Shown one piece after another: positions 22,173-34,119 of a stretch of DNA of 64,000 nucleotides. Every line of letters begins with the position of its first letter. The first letter of the stretch is position 1. Where the stretch lies: contig CM060195.1 of NCBI GenBank assembly GCA_030549335.1, forward strand, positions 10,817,501-10,881,500, given 5' to 3'. The translations under genes were made by a program, and so were the position numbers. The DNA comes from Pontederia crassipes (lineage: Eukaryota; Streptophyta; Magnoliopsida; Commelinales; Pontederiaceae). The notes below the pieces were generated by a model, which saw only the letters and a list, made by a program, of their open reading frames with translations, was not told where the DNA came from and ran no database searches.

Positions 22173-22684
22173 CACTACAAGAAATAGGCCGACATTGGGA
22201 TGCATCTCTAAAGCAGCATTAAATAGACAATAAATAGCCTAGCGGCACATTAGCATCACACTCACCCCACAAGCATGGCGATGCAAACATTTTGGTGCCA
22301 ATAGCATCTCCGTTGTGCCAACAACATGTCGACGCTATTAGCGTGAGTAGTCAATGCTATAGAGATGCTGTTGTGCCACTTTTTGTTGCCTGCTTTAGCG
22401 TTGCAACTTGCGGCACCAAACAAAGTGACGCCATGGTGATGCTATTTAGACACGAAAGCCATCGCCACATTGCCTAGTATGTTACCATGTGTGGCACTAT
22501 TGTAACGTTAAGACGCCGCCATTTTGGCACTAAGTCGACACGCAGTATGACACCAATATTATAGTTGTGCAACGCTAATGCGATATGGTGCGACCCTAAT
22601 CTGTCACTAATGTGACTCTAATATCCATACATTTTTCACCCTCCTACTCCTATTCTTCCCTTACCTCCCCATACAATTGACAAG

Positions 22685-22706
22685 GCATATATATATATAT
22701 ATATGT
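22685..22706. repeat. Short (AT)n microsatellite
   Basis: About nine AT repeats. The orthologous tract in copy B (47559-47597) is roughly twice as long. Confidence 0.85.
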
Positions 22707-22869
22707 ACATCCATAAATTCATAACAATATAAGTTAAAATAATTACAATGCTTCAAAGTCAAACTAATAAGATCATAGAAAAAATTTAATAATACAAAAT
22801 AAGTATATGGAGTTACAAAATTCATAATTATTTCATAGTTATAAAATTTTCTATCATCCTACATCATTA

Positions 22870-23440
22870 TTGTCATCCACGCCATTCCTGACATTCGACA
22901 ATGACATAATCAGTCCTTGAGCTCGTGTAGTATGAAACTGCAAAAAAGCCTATAGAGACTGCAAGATTGGCGCCATCTACTCAGTAATTAATCCTATGAT
23001 GCTGACCAGTGCCACCTAGGAGCCACCGATGAATTTGGCATAGGCGAGCCACCAATGTAACCTCTTGTCTTTCTAGAACCTGAGTAGTTGTTCCTAATCC
23101 CCTCATGTATCCCACTTGTTGTGCCATCCTCCTCCTCCTAAACATTAGCGTCCGCTACAAAATTTAATAAGCTTCACAATCATATAAAGTATTATATAAC
23201 ATTAAAAATACTAATCTTTTCTGTGATACCTTACTTGCAAGTGTCTAGGGTCATCGTCATACTTCTTTGCCATCTTTCCCTTATATGCATCATAAAAGAT
23301 TTAAACACTACATTTTTATTAAATATTTCAGACTAATTTGAACAACCAAATAAGTAAATAATGACACTTACCAAAGCTCTACGAGCAGTAGATGTGACCA
23401 TGTCATTGATCTTCTTACTCTTATGGATTGCGTGAAAATC
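22870..23440 (-). pseudogene. PF03004-like transposase, C-terminal part of the outer CACTA
   Basis: The minus strand contains FHAIHKSKKINDMVTSTARR (about 23450-23385), homologous to the EATHKSKKTNDLVTP block of the inner element and the YEATRKSRKTNGLVTP block at 4470. Further downstream, intron-separated pieces lead to the C-terminus near 22870. The reading frame is interrupted at 23444 by the inner CACTA insertion, so the gene is broken there. Confidence 0.7.
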
Positions 23441-24099
23441 CATCACTACAAGAAATTTGCCGATCTGCGACGCACACATGTCGTTGCTAAGGAGACACTA
23501 AAGTATGGCTAAAATAAATAGCCATATATTAGCGTTGACATGATATCACACAATGAAGACGTCGGCGTTCAGTAGCTATTAGCGTCGCAATGGCACTGAT
23601 GACAAATGCGACGTTACTAGCACCATAGTTTGACGCTATTGCGACTTTATCATGACACGAAAAGGTAAGCTGGCGCTGAATATGATGACGCTATTTGTCA
23701 CGCTAAAGTTGTGCTTAATATAATGCTACTTAGATGCTAAGGTGATGCTAATGTGATGTCGTGTTTTGACTTAGTTGTGACACTAAAGGGGCGCTAACAT
23801 GACGCTAGTTGCGATATATTTGAAATAGTGTGCAATCACCTTGTGTCGCTAATGCGATGATAATGAAATGCTAAATCCTAATAATTTTGTCCCATTCCAG
23901 TCTTTTTGTTTTCTTCCCGCCACCATACAAATTATACAACACATATATAATGCATTCTTCACATCGATCACAATAATAATAAAGAAAAGTACTAATAACT
24001 ATCACAAAAGAGATAATACAACAACAAAATGATATCACACATCATAACAAAATATATCGAAGATACATACTACAAAAGTTTCTATCCTAAATCTTTATC

Positions 24100-26440
24100 A
24101 TCATTCTGACATTCAACGCCAACGTACTCGGACCTTGACCACATGGGGATTGAGTTTGTGGCTAGAGCACGGTCTGGATCAGCTATAAAATAGGAGCTAA
24201 ATGTTGAGGAAGCTTCCCAGCTAGCTGCTCTGAGATGAGTCCCCTGATGTTGTCCAACATGAGCACAAGTGAAGTGGATGAACTCGCAGCAAATGAGCCG
24301 TCTGCATATCCTTCACTCTTCCTAGGAAACTGAGCGTCTATGCTTAGGCCACACAAGTATCCTTTTCGTGTTGTGCCAGCAACTTCCTTCTAAACAGCAA
24401 CGTCCTCTACAAAATAGACGAAATATATATAACCCTATAAATTATATAACATCAAAAAACATATAAACATACAAAGTGTTATAACATTAGAAACATGAAT
24501 CATTTTTTAGATATGTTACCTGGTGGCTGATCGCACTAGATCATCTTTGTATTTATTGACCATCTTCTGATTATACGCATCATAAAAAAATTAAATGTTG
24601 TATATTTGAAATATCATTCATGCTAATGTGAACAACCAAGTGAACATGTGATGATACTTACTAAAACTCTACAAGTAGTGGGTGTGACTAAGTCATTAGT
24701 CTTCTTACTCTTATGTGTGGCCTCATAGACTATGCGAAAGTCTACAATACCATCTTGTTTTTCTCTTGCAATAAAGTTTGAAATTTTATGAAATAAGTAT
24801 AAGATAAAAGTTTGATTATTCCATTTTATATCGACATTACCATGCTCGTCAAATCGAATGGAGCTGCCTATGTGGATGTGGGTCTCGGGCTTCGAAAGTC
24901 TATTAACTTTTGCCTTTGTAGACTTTCTTTGCCATTCTTCATCTGTCATATATCAACATCAAATATTTAGACTTTGTAAAATTATAAAGTTAATAAAAAT
25001 AATTCAGATGTAAACTTACCACTTATTACATAACAACTTCCAAACTAGACGCTTAATATGTCTGGAGCATTTTGTATGCCTTGCTCCAAACTGAGGTAAG
25101 TGAACATACGACTTTGCGAAACTTATATAGACGATTTCTGAGGTGTTTCACAACCACCTCCTCAAAAGCTCTCCGGATCGTCCATAATTTAGATCTGGAT
25201 GAAACTGATTTGCTTCCTAAAAATACTATATATGTTAGTAATTTAAAAATAATATAAAATAAAATATCTAATGCAGATCATATAGTAAGCGCCAGAAATA
25301 TGGCATCCTGCACTTGAATTGGGACATCTTTCCACGATCATGCCTCCTCTGGCAAGTGAAAAATTACAAGAGCACTAATACCCCGCATGATAGAAGTGGG
25401 TATGAAAGTGGTCCTGTGGTTTACGAAAAGAATTATATTTGTGTTTATATATAAGCAAAAGTATAAAGAAATTTATAGAACTTATTTAACTTACGACTGT
25501 GCAATGTATTGACAATGACCACCCCATTATCGTGGAATCCCTCTTCTTCTACCGAAGAGAAATAATCATCCGTTGAAGCTGTTGTAGCTGAGAGGGTCTG
25601 ATATGATCGATGGGCCTTGGTACAGAACAAATCATTAGTTCAATACAAAATTAAACAAATGATAGTTCATATATCAATAGTAAAGTTCGCACCCCATGCG
25701 ATATCTAATGTTGCCTGATCCGTGGCAGTCCACTCGTTAGAATGTTCAGATCCAACTGCGTGTCCCATCAGGAGCGCCACAACTAACACCATTAAAATAA
25801 CAAATGATTAATATAATTAGATGACAATTATAAATAAAATACTAATAAATATATCACTTAGCGTAATATGTCGGTCATCGTGTGGTCGTGTGGAATGGAC
25901 GCTAGAATGTGGAGAAGTGTCCATTAGTCTCGGCGGAGTCGTAGCAACTGTCACCATAAAAAAATAGCTTAAACATTTGCATGTACTTAAATTTATTAAA
26001 TACACAAAATATAACCTGGGGTGACATGACGATCGGCGTCATGCGATCGAGATGATCCACCAATGGACTACCTACTATGCGACGGTCCGGTTATATGTCC
26101 TATCGGCGGTGGAGCAATTGTCACCATTAAAAAATAATTAAAATATTTGCATGTATTTAAATTTATTAAAAACATAATAAATAACTTGTGGTGACCTGTT
26201 GACCATCGTCATGCAATCGAGACGATCCACCGGACCGCCTATTTCGTGACAATCCGACTATGTGCCCCGTCAGCGGTGGAGCAACTATAATCATAAAAAA
26301 TGTTACTAATTAGTACAAGTAATCGAATATAAATAAGCTACACAATAAATATATCACCTGGTGGTCGACTCGCATCACTCGTAGGGAGTGAGCGCCTGGA
26401 AGAGCGGGATGCACTTGAAGCTCGACCTCGTGTAACCATG
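24100..26440 (-). pseudogene. PF03004-type CACTA gene of the inner element, copy A
   Basis: The N-terminus is MVTRGRASSASRSSRRSLPT at 26438, followed by repeated Ser/His-rich exons (25840-26400), an exon near 25330-25640, an exon near 25060-25200 (plus-strand shadow of the RNWLRKV / WESLRR-type block) and the core exon 24949-24623. The core reads MTDEEWQRKSTKAKVNRLSK, PETHIHIGSSIRFDEHGNVD and REKQDGIVDFRIVYEATHKS. The last exons lie near 24420-24100. All introns are AT-rich. The core exon is better preserved than in the 1-5693 element. The family is a plant transposase, probably the DNA-binding partner of TNP2. No TNP2 gene is present in the inner element, so it would depend on another copy for movement. 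Confidence 0.75.
25840..26400 (-). repeat. Tandemly repeated exon-intron units in the CACTA gene, copy A
   Basis: Units of about 172 bp each contain a short coding block (GATCGAGATGATCCACC... then ATGTGCC/ATGTCC...GGTGGAGCAA) and an AT-rich intron ending in a TTTGCATGTACTTAAATTTA-type segment. Two units are clear (about 26030 and 26205) and flanking ones are more diverged. Copy B has the same series (50780-51240). Intron and exon were duplicated together. Confidence 0.7.
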
Positions 26441-26712
26441 CCTAAAAAATTTAGATAAATTTAGATACTTAGTGAAAAAAATCCTGATCAATGAATTGTC
26501 ATATTCTGGTCTATTTTTTTCAATATTCTCATTTTACCAAGAATGTTCATCCACATTTTTGTTAACTAAAATGAGAACATGACCGAAGAGGCCAAAATTT
26601 TATAATAATTTATCAATTTCAAGTTGAATCTCATCGAATACATATTTGAGGCATAATGGAGAATAATATAGTTAATTTGTTCATTTATTTTTAATGTCAC
26701 AATGTGCATCTA

Positions 26713-26937
26713 CACTACAACAAAATAGTCATTTAAGGACACATAATTAAAAACACAAATTGAAGCGTCCTTATTTTATACATTTATAAGGATGCTTTAT
26801 ATAGCATTGGTATTATTATATAATAATAACGACACAAATATATTTAGCGCCCTGCTTTTAAAATTTTAAGACACATTAATTTTGTGTCTCTATTTTAATT
26901 TAAAAAATAAATATGCTTTTATTTTAAATCTCATAAT
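26713..26937. other. Filler DNA at the duplication junction, possible transposon end
   Basis: This sequence occurs in neither flank of the two copies. It starts CACTACAACAAAATAGTC, which resembles a plant DNA-transposon terminus (CACTA or Mutator-like), and has no coding capacity. It sits exactly between the end of copy A homology (26712) and the start of copy B homology (26938). Confidence 0.6.
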
Positions 26938-27460
26938 TTGAACCAATCGATTTGAGCATCAAATGAGTACTCGGTTCAGAAGACGAGCAGCCCGAGGCTC
27001 TCGTAGAACTCTACGTCGAGGGTCGTCGCCCCTCCGACTACAAAGTTGGTGCCGTGACGGAAGTCCTCGGCGCGGTCTCGGGCAAGGTATGGCCTGACGA
27101 AGGGCAACCCATGGGCTTCCGCTGTACACACAAGATCGAGGGGTTAACTGATCATACGCACAATGTATACGCACACATAACATGTCTACCGCCGGCCGCC
27201 CGGTGTAAAAGCTACCGATGAAGTCGAGGATGATTTGGCCATCGGAGTAGCGGCCGGTGGGGCGCTGGAAGAAGGTCTCGCCATATGCAAGGCTGCCGGC
27301 AGGATCATTCACGTCCGTCGACACAAGTATGTGGTTGCTGGTGTCCGTGAGCCTCCGAAGCTGAAGATGGCATCGTAGCACTGCCAGAAGCCGCGATACC
27401 TGTCAGTGCCTTCAGGTTTAGGATCAACAGGGGCAGATGAAGAAATTGTGAGTTCGGCAT
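26938..27460 (-). pseudogene. GDSL esterase/lipase, copy B (pseudogene)
   Basis: This duplicates copy A exons 1 and 2. The ATG is at 27460 (MPNSQFLHLPLLILNLKALT). Exon 1 corresponds to 27460-27216 and exon 2 to 27121-26938. Relative to copy A it has a 1-bp deletion before the CYDAIF block, and a 4-bp deletion within FGDSLTD that removes the nucleophile-serine block from frame. The exon 1 donor has changed from GTAAGT to GTAGCT. A Trp in WTEYSF is a stop. Exon 2 ends abruptly at 26938 after DAQIDWF, the duplication breakpoint. It cannot make a functional esterase. TGRYSDGQIILDFI and NFVVGGATTLD remain readable. Confidence 0.88.
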
Positions 27461-28376
27461 GGGAAGGGTGCTGCAAATTCTTGGAAGCAAATGAAGACCG
27501 CAGCAAACTAAAGTTAATATACTTCGGAAATTGATTGGATTTGACGTTTTTTTTTTATTTTTTTATTTGTAAAACCTGGACAGATTATATTATACATATA
27601 TATGATATATAATTGTTTGGTCCCCATTGTTCCAAATGGATTGATAATGAAATGTTAACATGTCAATTTACACGTTTGAGTCATGCGCCCTTCGACCAAA
27701 CGGGATCATTAATTAGTGGTCACAATTAGTACTTTTTTCCACTGATGAATGTTAATTTGTTTTTGTAAGCCAATTAGAGAGTTTTGAACATTAATTCACT
27801 TAAAGGTAGCATTTGTTAATCAGAGAGTAATAAAGGAAAAAGAAACCAAATAATTTAAAATTGAACTATTCAAATTATATTTTCGTTCGATCACAAAGAA
27901 TGCCTAAAATCTAATAAAAAAAAGAAAAAAGGTAAATTTTAAAATAGAATGGCGTACAACTTCCATTCTCAAATTTATGAGTCATATAGTGACGCACCAA
28001 CTATTCAAATTATATGTCCAAAAAGTAACCAACCTGAAATCTCAAAGTTCCTGTAATAATGGGATAGAAGGAGACCCCTTAGTTCTTTTTTTTTTTCGAA
28101 AAAAAATTGGGCTACTCCTAGTACAATCATTAAACTCTTTTCTTTTATATAGCATCCAATGTTTCAAAATTTTACTATCCTATCATATGGAATTAAGTTT
28201 ATTTTGGATCACATTATCTATAGTTTCTTATTCTTGAACTTTGATCGATCAACTTATTCTTATCAAATAACAAATAATTGTCTTGTTATATAAATTATGG
28301 ATGAAGAACAACTTTCTAAAATAGTGCTCAAGTGATTTGTTTTTATAACTTTCTTTTCCAACTAATCCTTTCTTTC
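27461..28376 (-). promoter_or_regulatory. Upstream region of GDSL copy B
   Basis: Homologous along its length to 15205-16113 with small indels. No coding signal. It would have carried the duplicated promoter. Confidence 0.45.
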
Positions 28377-29524
28377 AAATATGTAACGACCCGAAATTCG
28401 CCCTAAAAGTTTTGAGCATTTAGGATAATTTCGCGCCGTTAACCTGTTCGCCATACTTCACTTAGCAGCGAAAGACTTCAACATCATAGCAAAAATCATC
28501 GTAAACAAAACTTTCTATTAGTCATATAACAATATTATTATATAGGACATAAAATTCCTAAAACCTTCATTACATTATTAATCTCATTGTTCATATAGAA
28601 TCATAGATTTTAATCCTAAGCATGTGCAACACTTCGATGAGCTTGAGCTGTCATCCATCAATTAACCTCGATTACCAATACGGATCAAAAGTGCAGAGTT
28701 TTCCAATTAAAGTATGTAAAGATCATGCATGCCGTGATATTCTATCACATGATACTACATGCGATGCATCATCATCATAATAACTATAACATATGAACAT
28801 GCATACCATGAAATATATTATAAACCTTATATGACATTACACCATACTTACATTCATTCTTCATAAAACATTCATGAAATATAAATATAATGTCATACCT
28901 GCTTAACTTCATATCCATCATATGCAAGTATCATACAATAGAAACATACATTCATATCATTCATAGCATACATGACATAATATATCATTTCATTTCACTT
29001 TCATTATAATGTAAATTCAAGAACTTTCTTTATAACTCCTTGATCCTTATTTCTTGACTTCTTTCGTACTTTACATCTCCTCAAGGTTGCTTTATAACTC
29101 TTTGAGTCTTCTTTCGTTCTTCTTTTCTTTCTTGATTATGTGATCCTTCGCGTATCATCTTCATCCTTCATCTTTATCACATAGTACTATCTTGACTTTG
29201 ATTCCATAACATAAGTCATATATTAGGAACACACACATCATAATAATGAGGGACTTTATTCTTAGTTATCTTTCGAAAAACACATATTTTATGATGAGAG
29301 ACATTGTTCTTTGGAAAGTTCATACATAGATGCAGGACTTTACTTCTCAGGCATAGGTCGTCTTAAAGTACATATATAAGTGTATGACTTTACTTTCTAT
29401 CTTTATTTCATTAAAAATCATCTTAACTTTCTTTGTTATAAGATACTTTGAAGTTCACTTTTATTCTTACTTTATCTCTTAACATAGGTGAAAGAATCAT
29501 ATCACGTCATCACATTGGCTAATT

Positions 29525-29720
29525 AGGACACATCCTTGGGAACACACACATCATAATAATGAGGGACTTTATTCCAAGGAATACACACACTATAATAATG
29601 AGGGACTTTATTTCGAAGAATATGCACACTATAATAGTGAGGGACTTTATTCTAGAGAATACGCATACTTTCTGATGATTGACTTTGTTCCCTAAGAAAC
29701 ACATAAAAAAATGTAGGACT
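29525..29720. repeat. Tandem array of about 45-bp units in solo LTR copy B
   Basis: Three clear units with the core ATAATGAGGGACTTTATT plus two diverged ones. Counterpart of 19985-20190. The open frame on the minus strand (29519-29704) is a translation of this repeat. Confidence 0.75.
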
Positions 29721-29979
29721 TTACTTCACGGACTTAGGTCCCCTTGAAGTACATATATAGGTGCATAACTTTTCTTCTCATCATTGATGAGTGATAAGGA
29801 CATTCTTCAACTTTAGGTATATTATGCTTTGCAATACATCAATCATTCTTCATATTTTATTACAATTAAGCATGCATTACGTATATCTATGTGTCATATA
29901 CAATCAATAAACATCAATACATAACCTTTATACATAAGAAAATAGGTTTAAAACATCATAAAAATAATTTTCCAGGGTC

Positions 29980-30300
29980 ACAGTCATGCCAAAAAATGTC
30001 ATGGTCGTGCCCAACATTTTCACAATCATGCCTAACATTTTCACAATCATGCCTGGTGTTGTCACGGCCATGCCGAGTGTTGTCACAGCCGTGCCTATAT
30101 TTGTCTTAGCCATGCCAGTCTCAACCATTCCCAGCCTTAGCCAAATTTCAGCATCGCTCTCGTTCCTGGTTGTGACCATGTTGGTCACAGCCGTGCTTGG
30201 CCTTGACGAAGGTGTTACGGGCATAACCAAGAACCATCTAATCGTTCGACCTCATCCGCTTGGTCACGGTCATTCCTATGATTGGCACGACCATGCCGGC
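29980..30300. repeat. About 30-bp GTGCC repeats in solo LTR copy B
   Basis: Tandem units ending CATGCC or CGTGCC, including an ATTTTCACAATCATGCCT duplication not present in copy A. Counterpart of 20435-20720. Confidence 0.7.
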
Positions 30301-31056
30301 ATCTTGAAATCCCAATTTCCAACATAAAAATCTCGATTTTGACATCAAAACTTTAGTAAAAAAAATCTAAACATTTCAAAAGAATTCAGGTATGATATTT
30401 AAGCATAGAAGAATCATAGAACATATTAAAGCATTTGATTTCCCTTTATCATCAAGATTTAGGGCTTTACCCCATAAATTCATACAACTACCGGAATCTA
30501 TTCCCTGCTTAGTATTCTGACAGTAGACACTGAAATATTAATATCTTAATTTATACTTATTATTATTAAATGATTCCTATTTTCACAGAAAGGTAACACG
30601 AACTTTGCACTTGTGAATAAATTTAAATCCCTAATTCATTATTTTCAATTTATAATATTTTTTACAATTTTGTCTCACGGTTACCGAGACAGCTTGATAG
30701 TAGTCTGATGTTTGGATCATAACGATTTTTATAGGCCTTCAAATTGGATGAAACAAATTTCTCTGGGAACTAAACTTAGAGGGCTTTCCATCCATATATT
30801 ATTTGTAATTTTGGATAAGTAAAACCTAACCAAATAATTATTACAATATAATTACGAATTTAATAGATTATGCAACCCTCAATCAAAATCCCTATCAAGA
30901 ATAGGATGTTTTTGAAACTCTCAATCCAAATAAAACATCATTGAGAGCGCAAAGAGGGGTTTGAATCCCCTTAATGATTTTAGATCTAAAATCCCCCTTT
31001 TCCTAATGTAGAAGCCTCTACGTCTTCTTCATCATTCTTCTTCATGATCTAGAAGT

Positions 31057-32021
31057 TGTTGGAGCGAAGTTTTATGCCCTATATAACTATATTTTGATGA
31101 TACAAATCTCGAAAGATTAGAGTTATATGCTTTAAAAGTTTAAATACAAATAAGTTCTTTAATAAATTAAACTTTCGATTAATAATTGTCTATGTTCCCA
31201 TGAGATTTACAATAAGAGGTGAATATCAAAGTTGTAGAGAATTCTGTTAGATTTCTATAGAATAAAAAATCACCTCATTTGGATAACCATGCAGAACGTT
31301 ATGCTCAAAACAGTGTAGGGCAGTCAACCTGCTGGTCGAAGCTCACCGGTCGACCAATCAGGAATACCGGTTGACCGATCAATGCACAAATCATCCAGTT
31401 CAATGTCGAGGCTACACCGGTTGACATTTCAATCATTCACTGATCAACCGATCAATCCAGAGGCCGAATTGTAAAAAGATGAGACTATACCGATCGATGG
31501 TCTGGTCGATAGACCGATTGTCCGATTAGGCGCTGTCATTAAGGAAATCACGCAATGGTCATATAGACCGGTATCGGTATAGTCTCGTCGATAGACCGGT
31601 TGTCCGATTAGGCGCTGTCACTAAGGAAATCACACAATGGTCATATAGATCGGTCGACCGATCCATTAAAGCGTTCGATCGATCCCAACTGAAATGAATA
31701 ATAACGGTTAGTTTTGGCCAAATCAAAGAGCAATTGTCATATTATCGAAAGAGGCCTATAAAAGAAGACCAAGGGGTTCATAATTCAACAAGCACTCAAG
31801 GGAAACATAAAAAATCAAAGGAAATTTATTTTCTTGAAGTTATTTTCAAGTCTTCTCTCTTTTGCCTCTTCTTTTCTCGTGAGGCTGATATTGTACAAGA
31901 GAGAAATACTTTTTTTAGAAAATTGAGTGTGAGCTCCTATGTAGAATAGGTTCTATCTTACCTCTTGGGCTAAAAAAAAGATAAGCTTCCTAGGAGAGAG
32001 GTGTGCCTTACATCTCGAAGC
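31057..32021 (+). mobile_element. Copia LTR, left end of the rearranged element
   Basis: Homologous to the LTR at 45305-46502 over about 960 bp: the same start, the CCGGTCGACCGG-type array (31325-31690), the TATA-like CCTATAAAAGAAG (31756-31768) and the TTACCTCTTGGGC...AAGCTTCCTAGGAG segment. After 32021 the sequence changes to minus-strand gag DNA. Confidence 0.8.
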
Positions 32022-32801
32022 AAAATTTCTCATGCATATTCAATTTCCAAAGAATCAATTTCATTTTTCATAAAACATGTATCATTTTCTTCTTTTAATT
32101 TCTCAAACTTGTGTAGTAAGTTTTTATTTTCCTTTTTAAGTGCAAGATACCTTTTTACAAAAGAGGAAAATTCTTTTTGCGTGTTGATTAAAATATCTTC
32201 TTCATCATTATTTGAATTTGAAGAGTTAGAAATTACCTCATCATTATATACCATTAGGCATAGGTATGCATCATCACTAGAAGAGCTTGATGAGTCACTT
32301 GCTTCACCTTCACTTGACTCTTTGTATTTTGCTTCTTCCCTTTGTGAAATGTTTCTTCTTTGTCCTTTTTTGTGAGACTTGAGTATCTTTCTTGATGATG
32401 TTTGCATGATCTTCTAGTTGGCTTATCATTCTTCTCTTTATTTTTTACCAACTTGAAATATTTATCAAGCTTTCTTGTATGACGTGCGAGTCTCTTTGCA
32501 TCCACCTCTTCTTCACTTGAGTCTTCATTCTCTTTGTTTTCTTTCAACGCAAATGTTTTCTTTTTGGAACCATTTGCTTCTTTATCTTCTTAAATTCCGA
32601 TCTCATAAGTTAAGAGTGACCCAATCAGATCATCAAAACCTAGTTTGTTCAAGTCTTTTTCTTCAATCACGATATTCTTTATATGCCATTTGGGAGAGAA
32701 AGATCTGAGAATCTTTTTCACCATTTGAGAGTTAGTTCTTGGCTTGACCAAGAAGGCTATCTCATTCACAGGATTGTTAAATCGTACAATCATCTCATTT
32801 A
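32022..32801 (-). mobile_element. Copia gag segment, minus strand (fossil)
   Basis: Minus-strand translation gives Ser/Lys/Glu-rich gag sequence, including EEKDLNKLGFDDLIGSLLTY and DKYFKLVKNKEK, clearly related to the gag at 34120-35655. A second part of the same gag region lies at 42323-42660. The two are separated by the element inserted at 32802-42317. It is broken. Confidence 0.8.
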
Positions 32802-33970
32802 TGTTGGAGCAAAGTTTTTATGCCCTATATAATTATATTTTAATGATACAAACCTCGAAAGATTAGAGTTATATTTAAAATGCCAAAATAGTTTAAATAG
32901 AAATGAGTTGCTTCATGCATTAATCTTTTGATTAATATTTCTTTATGTTCTCACGAGATTTAGATTAATGGGTGAATTTATATTATAGATAATTCTCTTA
33001 TCTTTATGGAGAATCAAATATCATTTCATTTGGAAACTGGTATGAAAAGTTATGTATAAAAAAGTAAAGATATAAAATGTTTTTATTTGAATTGGACAAT
33101 TTTATATACTGAACTTTGAATCAATATTTGACTATGATATTATTAGATTCTGGATGAATAATGAATATAAAAATTGTAGATAATTCTATTAGCTTTCCAT
33201 AGAATCAAAGATCATATCATTTGGATAACTGTGCAAAACGTTATGCTTAAAATAGTGCAGGATGGTTGACCAGTCAGCGTGCAGAATGCACTATAACGGT
33301 CATATTTTGATCTCAAAATTAGGAAACAAGCCCCAACGGCTAAATGGAGTTAAGAAGGCTATACAAGAGGACCCAAAGGTGTAGGAATGATCAAGACTTA
33401 TAAGGAAATGTGAGAAGAACATTTGAGAAGTCCATTTGAGCTCCAAATTGCCAATCTTTCAATTCTTTCTCTCTTACTTTTGTGTGAGGTTCCAAATTGT
33501 AAAAGAGAGATTGTTAAGTGTTCTTGTGATATTGTAATATTTGTTTAGCTCTTGAGTGAAAAGAGATTATGTCTTACCTCTTGAGCGAAGAAAAGATGAG
33601 TGAAAGCCTACAAGTGAAAGAGGTGTGCTTTACCTCTTGAAAAGGAGAAAAGGCAAGAGTTGTAAATGGTTTCTTCCTTGCCCCATTTGGAACGAAGGAA
33701 GGGAATTAGTGGAATCTCTGACGGTCTCGAGGTCGAGAAGTCGGAGCAGAGACGTAGGCTAAGGTGTGACCGAACCTCGTCAACAAATCACCGTGCACCT
33801 TGTGTTTGTCTTTCTCTCTCCTTCATACCTTATTATGCATGTGATATAATCACTTTTGTGTTGGTTTAAATATTAACGAATTGATTTTAAGCTTCCGTGA
33901 TGATTTTTGTCAAATTAATATTTTCGGTTAAACACTAATTCACCCCCTCTTGGTGCCTTGTGATCCTACA
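32802..33970 (+). repeat. 5' LTR of the full-length copia element
   Basis: TGTTGGAGCAAAG to GATCCTACA, 1169 bp. It is the partner of 41145-42317. It is flanked on the left by ATTTA and on the right by the primer-binding site. Confidence 0.93.
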
Positions 33971-33972
33971 AT

Positions 33973-33984
33973 TGGTATCAGAGC
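33973..33984 (+). promoter_or_regulatory. Primer-binding site, initiator Met-tRNA type
   Basis: TGGTATCAGAGC, the complement of the 3' end of plant initiator tRNA-Met, two bases after the LTR. It is the usual site for first-strand synthesis in plant copia elements. Confidence 0.92.
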
Positions 33985-34119
33985 GGGTTACTCTTGTTTT
34001 TAAGATTTAAAAATTCTTTTAGAGCTATGGCATCAAGTGGATTCAGTTTTTCTGAAGGTCAATCAATTAATCGTCCTCCGCTTTTTAATGCATCTAATTT
34101 TGCATATTGAAAAATTAGG

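Larger units (their letters stand above)
22173..26712 (-). mobile_element. Outer CACTA element, copy A (cut by the duplication breakpoint)
   Basis: The terminus CACTACAAGAAATAGGCC starts at 22173 after TTT. The transposase gene runs on the minus strand, so this is the 3' end of the element. Subterminal GCGTC-type repeats fill 22200-22640, followed by the C-terminal part of a PF03004-like gene (about 22870-23440). At 23444 the coding region is interrupted by a second CACTA element. Copy A stops at about 26712 inside that inner element; the complete arrangement is seen in copy B (47034-54455). Confidence 0.85.
23444..26712 (-). mobile_element. Inner CACTA element, copy A (right part missing)
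   Basis: It begins CACTACAAGAAATTTGCCG at 23444 after the target CAT (23441-23443). GCGTC-type subterminal repeats extend to about 23880. A minus-strand PF03004-like gene occupies 24100-26440. Homology with copy B (48325 onward) continues to 26712 and then stops abruptly at the duplication breakpoint, so the second terminus, present at 52854 in copy B, is absent here. Confidence 0.88.

Noticed and set aside
26713-26937. A complete small transposon (MITE) at the duplication junction
   Set aside because: Only one end looks like a terminus. No matching inverted end or target duplication could be found.
29519-29704. Repetitive Cys/Ile-rich frame on the minus strand
   Set aside because: It is a translation of the 45-bp LTR tandem array.
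33973-33984. A tRNA-like match (TGGTATCAGAGC)
   Set aside because: It is the 12-base primer-binding site of the copia element. No cloverleaf sequence surrounds it.
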